A stretch of DNA of 37,780 nt from Streptococcus constellatus. GTDB lineage: Bacteria; Bacillota; Bacilli; Lactobacillales; Streptococcaceae. The DNA is taken from contig NZ_CABHMZ010000024.1 in the NCBI RefSeq assembly GCF_902167705.1, positions 1 to 37,780 of the forward strand, read 5' to 3'. Below the pieces are notes generated by a model. That model worked only from the letters and a program-made list of their open reading frames with translations, did not search any database and was not told where the DNA came from. Position 1 is the first letter of the stretch. Each line of letters opens with the position of its first letter. Positions 34,621 to 37,780 of the stretch are shown piece by piece. Position numbers and translations under genes: made by a program.

Positions 34621-35478
34621 ATGATAACTTTAAAATCACAACGTGAAATTGATTTAATGGAAAAAAGCGGCGCATTTCTCGCCAGTATTCATATCGGTTT
34701 AAGAGATTTGATTAAGCCAGGCATTGATATGTGGGAAATTGAAGAATATGTCCGCAGACGTTGTAAGGAAGATAATGCTCTTCCACTTCAAATTGGTGTA
34801 GAAGGCAGCATCATGGATTACCCTTATGCCACTTGCTGCTCATTGAATGATGAAGTGGCACATGCTTTTCCGCGCCACAAAAAATTACTTGAAGGTGACT
34901 TGATTAAAGTGGATATGGTCGTTGGCTTAGTTGATAAAGCTGAGTTAGATGTTTCTAAACTCGATTTTAATAATGTGGAACAAATGAAACACTATACAGA
35001 AAATTTCCGTGGAGGTGTTGCCGATTCTTGTTGGGCTTATGCAGTTGGTCAAGTGAGTGAAGAAGTACAACAATTGATGGAGGTTACCAAAGAATGCCTT
35101 TATCGTGGAATTGAAGCTGCTCAAGTTGGCAATCGGATTGGTGACATTGGTGCAGCGATTCAAGAATATGCGGAAAGTCATGGTTATGGTGTTGTTCGTG
35201 ACTTAGTAGGACATGGTGTTGGACCAACTATGCACGAAGAGCCAATGGTGCCTCATTACGGACGTGCTGGACGTGGTTTACGTCTTCGTGAAGGAATGGT
35301 CTTGACAATTGAGCCGATGATTTCAACAGGCACTTGGGAGATTGACACAGATTTTGAGACGGGGTGGGCTCATAAAACGCTGGACGGTGGACTTTCTTGT
35401 CAATACGAACATCAATTTGTGATTACCAAAGATGGTCCTGTTATCTTGACCAGTCAAGGGGAAGAAGGAACGTATTAA
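34621..35478 (+). CDS. map: methionine aminopeptidase type I
   Basis: A 285-residue metallopeptidase that removes the initiator methionine from new proteins. Metal ligands are recognisable: aspartates in KVDMVV (about 99) and ADSCWAYAVG (about 137), histidine in LVGHGVGPTMHEEP (about 200) and glutamates in TIEPMIST and QYEHQFV. An insertion of about 25 residues (VDKAELDVSKLDFNN and following) between the two aspartate motifs is characteristic of streptococcal enzymes. AAGGAGAAAG precedes the ATG. Confidence 0.96.
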   Translation: MITLKSQREIDLMEKSGAFLASIHIGLRDLIKPGIDMWEIEEYVRRRCKEDNALPLQIGVEGSIMDYPYATCCSLNDEVAHAFPRHKKLLEGDLIKVDMVVGLVDKAELDVSKLDFNNVEQMKHYTENFRGGVADSCWAYAVGQVSEEVQQLMEVTKECLYRGIEAAQVGNRIGDIGAAIQEYAESHGYGVVRDLVGHGVGPTMHEEPMVPHYGRAGRGLRLREGMVLTIEPMISTGTWEIDTDFETGWAHKTLDGGLSCQYEHQFVITKDGPVILTSQGEEGTY

Positions 35479-35530
35479 AACTAGAAGTAGAATGAGGGGG
35501 CTTTTTGCTCCTTCTTCTATAGGGGATGAG

Positions 35531-36433
35531 ATGAAGAAGTTGGTTTCTAGGAACGGACATAATCCATTTTTACAAGCTTTTTTTAAATTTTATCAGGCAT
35601 CTGAGATTGATTTGACCAGCATTGCAGTGGCTTATTATTTGTTGATTTCAATTTTTCCATTGCTGTTAATTGTTGTGAATATATTGCCTTATTTTCAAAT
35701 TCCAATAGCAGAATTTTTAGAAGCGATAGAAGATGTTCTGCCAGAGTCACTTTATGAAGTGATTGCAAAGGTCATCCGTAATGTATTAACCCAACCATCT
35801 TCTGGCTTGTTGAGCTTCTCCATTCTTTCGGCTTTATGGGCTTTTTCACAATCAATGTCTTTCTTGCAAAAAGCTTTTAATAAAGCTTATGGTGTCGCCA
35901 AAGATAGAGGACTCATTTCGCACAGATTGTTTAGTATAGTGATGAGTTTAGGATTACAGTTGCTCTTTGCTCTTTCTCTTTTGCTGACAATGTTTGGGCG
36001 AATGTCTCTTCGTCTGCTCCATAGTTTTTGGGGATTTGATAACCAGCTTTATACTAGTCTACAAAAGATGACGCAGCCAACCATTTACACTTTACTTTTT
36101 CTTTCTTTATTGATGTTGTATTACTTTTTACCTAATGTCAAAATCAAGAAAATTCGCTATGTACTACCAGGAACGGTTTTTGTAGTTCTTACAATTGGTG
36201 TATTGCTAAATTTATTTTCCGTTTATTTGGACACTTATGTAAATCACTTAATGGATGTTCGATTTTTCAGTTCCATTTTTGTTGTGGTCGTGATGATTTG
36301 GTTTACTCTCATTGCTCAAATACTTATTATTGGCGCGATTCTAAATGCAAGTTATCAAAGTTGTCACGAAAGTTCATTTGAAACAAGGCATAAACAATTG
36401 ACCACACGACTCATTCAAAAAACAAAAAAATGA
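35531..36433 (+). CDS. YihY/BrkB family membrane protein
   Basis: A membrane protein of about 300 residues with six predicted helices, of the YihY/virulence factor BrkB family, whose role is not settled. Typical segments are LTSIAVAYYLLISIFPLLL, LWAFSQSMSFLQKAFNKAYG and RYVLPGTVFVV. The start is uncertain: 35531 gives MKKLVSRNGHNPF, preceded by AGGGGATGAG, and resembles streptococcal homologues as I remember them. ATG 35492 would add 13 residues but has a poor ribosome-binding site. It follows map by about 50 bases and ends in a terminator. Confidence 0.88.
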   Translation: MKKLVSRNGHNPFLQAFFKFYQASEIDLTSIAVAYYLLISIFPLLLIVVNILPYFQIPIAEFLEAIEDVLPESLYEVIAKVIRNVLTQPSSGLLSFSILSALWAFSQSMSFLQKAFNKAYGVAKDRGLISHRLFSIVMSLGLQLLFALSLLLTMFGRMSLRLLHSFWGFDNQLYTSLQKMTQPTIYTLLFLSLLMLYYFLPNVKIKKIRYVLPGTVFVVLTIGVLLNLFSVYLDTYVNHLMDVRFFSSIFVVVVMIWFTLIAQILIIGAILNASYQSCHESSFETRHKQLTTRLIQKTKK

Positions 36434-36460
36434 AAAAAGAAGATAAAACTTCTTTTTTTT
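36433..36460 (+). terminator. terminator after the BrkB-family gene
   Basis: AAAAAAGAAG pairs with CTTCTTTTTT around ATAAAA, followed directly by further T residues. Confidence 0.85.
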
Positions 36461-36472
36461 AATATTATTTTA

Positions 36473-36501
36473 TTGCATTTACAACAAAAATAGTTTATAA
36501 T
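36473..36501 (+). promoter_or_regulatory. promoter of the marR-B3/B4 pair
   Basis: TTGCAT (36473-36478), a 17-base spacer and a perfect TATAAT (36496-36501), 20 bases before the ATG. No clear palindromic operator could be seen. Confidence 0.8.
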
Positions 36502-36520
36502 AATTGGCGAAGGAGGGAAT

Positions 36521-36982
36521 ATGACTATTTTGCGGGAAATTGGAATTATTGCTCGAGCGCTGGATTCGATTGCGAATATTGAATTTCGTGATATTGATTT
36601 GGCACGTGGACAGTATTTGTATTTAGTCCGAATTGCTGAAAATCCAGGTATTATTCAGGAAGAGTTGTCTGAACTTTTAAAAGTAGATCGTTCAACGGTT
36701 GCCCGTTCTGTGAAGAAATTGGAGAAAAAAGGATTTTTAGAACAGAAGTCAGCACCTGATAACCGAAAAAACAAAGAATGGTTTGTTACAAAAAAAGGCG
36801 CGGCTCTCTATCCATTTATTTTAGCTGAAAATCAATATTCTGAGCAAACTTCATTGCAGGGATTTTCGATAGCAGAAGCAAAGCAGTTGGAGGAAATGTT
36901 GATTCGAGTTCGCGAAAATATCACGGGTGATTGGGATTCAGTAAAAAAAGGACAAAAAAGAAATTATGAAAGAGGTAGATGA
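36521..36982 (+). CDS. MarR family transcriptional regulator
   Basis: A 153-residue winged-helix regulator. The recognition helix is in LSELLKVDRSTVARSVKKLE (about 47-66), followed by the wing KKGFLEQKSAPDNRKNKEWFV, the usual MarR pattern. Its ligand and targets are unknown. It overlaps the next gene by ATGA, so it probably controls its own two-gene operon. GGAGGG precedes the ATG. Confidence 0.9.
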   Translation: MTILREIGIIARALDSIANIEFRDIDLARGQYLYLVRIAENPGIIQEELSELLKVDRSTVARSVKKLEKKGFLEQKSAPDNRKNKEWFVTKKGAALYPFILAENQYSEQTSLQGFSIAEAKQLEEMLIRVRENITGDWDSVKKGQKRNYERGR

Positions 36983-37689
36983 TGAAAGTTACAGTTGAAA
37001 ATGAATTTTGGGAGTTATTTCCTCAAGCACAAATTAGTATTATGGTAGCTAAAGGATTGGATAATAGTGTTGATGAAAGTAAGGACCTTTATTTTAAATC
37101 CTTGTTAGACAAGGGAAGCAAACGAGCAGAAGATTTTATTTCTGATGAACCATTTACGCAAAATGAGGTTATTCAGGAATGGCGGCAGGCTTTTACCAAA
37201 TTTAAAACTAAAAAAGGAGCCCGTTCTTCCATTGAAGCACTTTTAAAAAGAGTGAGTCAAGGTCGTGAGTTCAATCCAATCAATCCATTGGTGGATATTT
37301 ATAATAGTGTTTCACTTTCTTATGCTGTGCCTTGTGGTGGTGAAGATATTGACAAAATTGAGGGAGGACTACATTTAGCTAAAGCGCAAGGTGGAGAACC
37401 TTTCTTTCCGCTTGGATCGGAGACGGATGCACCAGCTCTTCCAGAAGAAATCATCTACCATGATGATGAAGGAGCTGTTTGTCGTTGTCTCAACTGGCGC
37501 GAAGCTAAGCGAACTATGCTGACAGAAGAAACCAGAGATGCAGTGCTAGTTATTGAAGCTGTCAATGAAGAACAAGCAAAACGTGCACAAGCTGCTATGC
37601 AAGAATTGCAATATTTGGTAGAAGATTATTTTGGTGTAAAAGGAGAAATCACTCACTTGACAATGGAGCATCCAAGTGTAGAAATTTAA
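36979..37689 (+). CDS. stand-alone B3/B4 domain protein (PheT editing-domain homologue)
   Basis: A 236-residue protein made almost only of a B3/B4 domain, the part of the phenylalanyl-tRNA synthetase beta subunit that clears mischarged tRNA. Recognisable stretches are NPLVDIYNSVSLSYAVPCGG (about 101-120) and GGEPFFPLGS (about 137-146). No synthetase catalytic or tRNA-anticodon part is present. Free-standing versions are common in Firmicutes and may edit tRNAs or act in metabolism, and neither is shown here. It is translationally coupled to the MarR regulator. ATG 36982 is an equally possible start. Confidence 0.82.
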   Translation: MMKVTVENEFWELFPQAQISIMVAKGLDNSVDESKDLYFKSLLDKGSKRAEDFISDEPFTQNEVIQEWRQAFTKFKTKKGARSSIEALLKRVSQGREFNPINPLVDIYNSVSLSYAVPCGGEDIDKIEGGLHLAKAQGGEPFFPLGSETDAPALPEEIIYHDDEGAVCRCLNWREAKRTMLTEETRDAVLVIEAVNEEQAKRAQAAMQELQYLVEDYFGVKGEITHLTMEHPSVEI

Positions 37690-37693
37690 GAAT

Positions 37694-37720
37694 GATAAAT
37701 TGCAAGAATAAGTGCAACAT
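37694..37720. repeat. terminal region of an IS30-family element
   Basis: The stretch from GATAAATTGCAAG to GTGCAACAT, just outside the transposase stop, resembles the end repeats of streptococcal IS30-type elements (AATTGCAAG and TAAGTGCAACA patterns, from memory). It lies 5 bases after the B3/B4 gene stop, so that gene's end is very near the insertion point. Confidence 0.5.
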
Positions 37721-37780
37721 TTACTCTAACTCATCCACTAGAGCTTCATAAGCAGTTCTGTAAGCTAAACATTTTCGTGG
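37721..37780 (-). CDS. IS30-family transposase, C-terminal end (cut by window)
   Basis: On the minus strand the last 19 codons read PRKCLAYRTAYEALVDELE and TAA, matching the family's C-terminal PRKCLNYKTPYE pattern after the DDE domain. The gene continues beyond the window, so whether it is intact cannot be judged. Confidence 0.75.
   Translation of the reverse strand, partial: PRKCLAYRTAYEALVDELE

Overview
The window is chromosomal DNA of a Streptococcus, most likely from the mitis/sanguinis/anginosus side of the genus. The species cannot be fixed from the sequence alone. Four things support this. The block era-mutM-coaE-pmrA-rpmG-secG-rnr-smpB follows the order known from S. pneumoniae. comEA-comEC sits behind an exact ComX box (TACGAATA). 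metK sits behind an SMK-box (SAM-III) leader. The pmrA, murZ-type murA and SpxR-type proteins are streptococcal in character.

Layout. 1-474: decayed IS3-family transposase tail and the ald terminator. 475-2288: alanine dehydrogenase and a GNAT acetyltransferase from divergent promoters. 2433-2706: tRNA-Thr(GGT) followed by a structured intergenic repeat. 2708-7139: an OFA-type MFS transporter divergent from a two-gene flavin reductase operon that resembles the lactobacillar HcrA/HcrB hydroxycinnamate reductase. The small HcrA-like gene carries an amber codon, and each divergent promoter overlaps a cre-like site. 7300-7878: a glycine-rich membrane protein of unknown function. 7950-11597: a leader peptide ORF, a terminator and a heterodimeric ABC exporter, which together look like an attenuation-controlled drug efflux operon. 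11715-13558: ybeY-dgkA-era. 13571-15847: an accessory cassette placed between era and mutM, holding a broken alpha/beta hydrolase, a Nudix hydrolase, a DinB-fold protein and an AAC(6')-like acetyltransferase. 15855-21765: mutM-coaE-pmrA-rpmG-secG-rnr-smpB. 21899-24862: comEA-comEC. 24947-26119: a DUF805 membrane protein, a second copy of the intergenic repeat and an opposite-strand 52-residue membrane protein. 26323-29784: Gfo/Idh oxidoreductase, ung, mutX, pyrC. 29899-31241: SMK box and metK. 31438-36433: murA (murZ type), GNAT, SpxR-like regulator, map, BrkB-family membrane protein. 36521-37689: a MarR regulator and a stand-alone B3/B4 protein. 37694-37780: the end of an IS30-family element, cut by the window.

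Most genes are housekeeping: translation, RNA decay, DNA repair, cell wall, competence, pyrimidine and SAM synthesis. The less ordinary material is the attenuator before the ABC pair, the HcrAB-like locus, the covarying intergenic repeat, the small opposite-strand membrane gene and the era-mutM cassette. Two genes are disrupted by a single in-frame TAG each. TAG also ends intact genes here (era, mutM, comEC), so these are lesions and not recoding.
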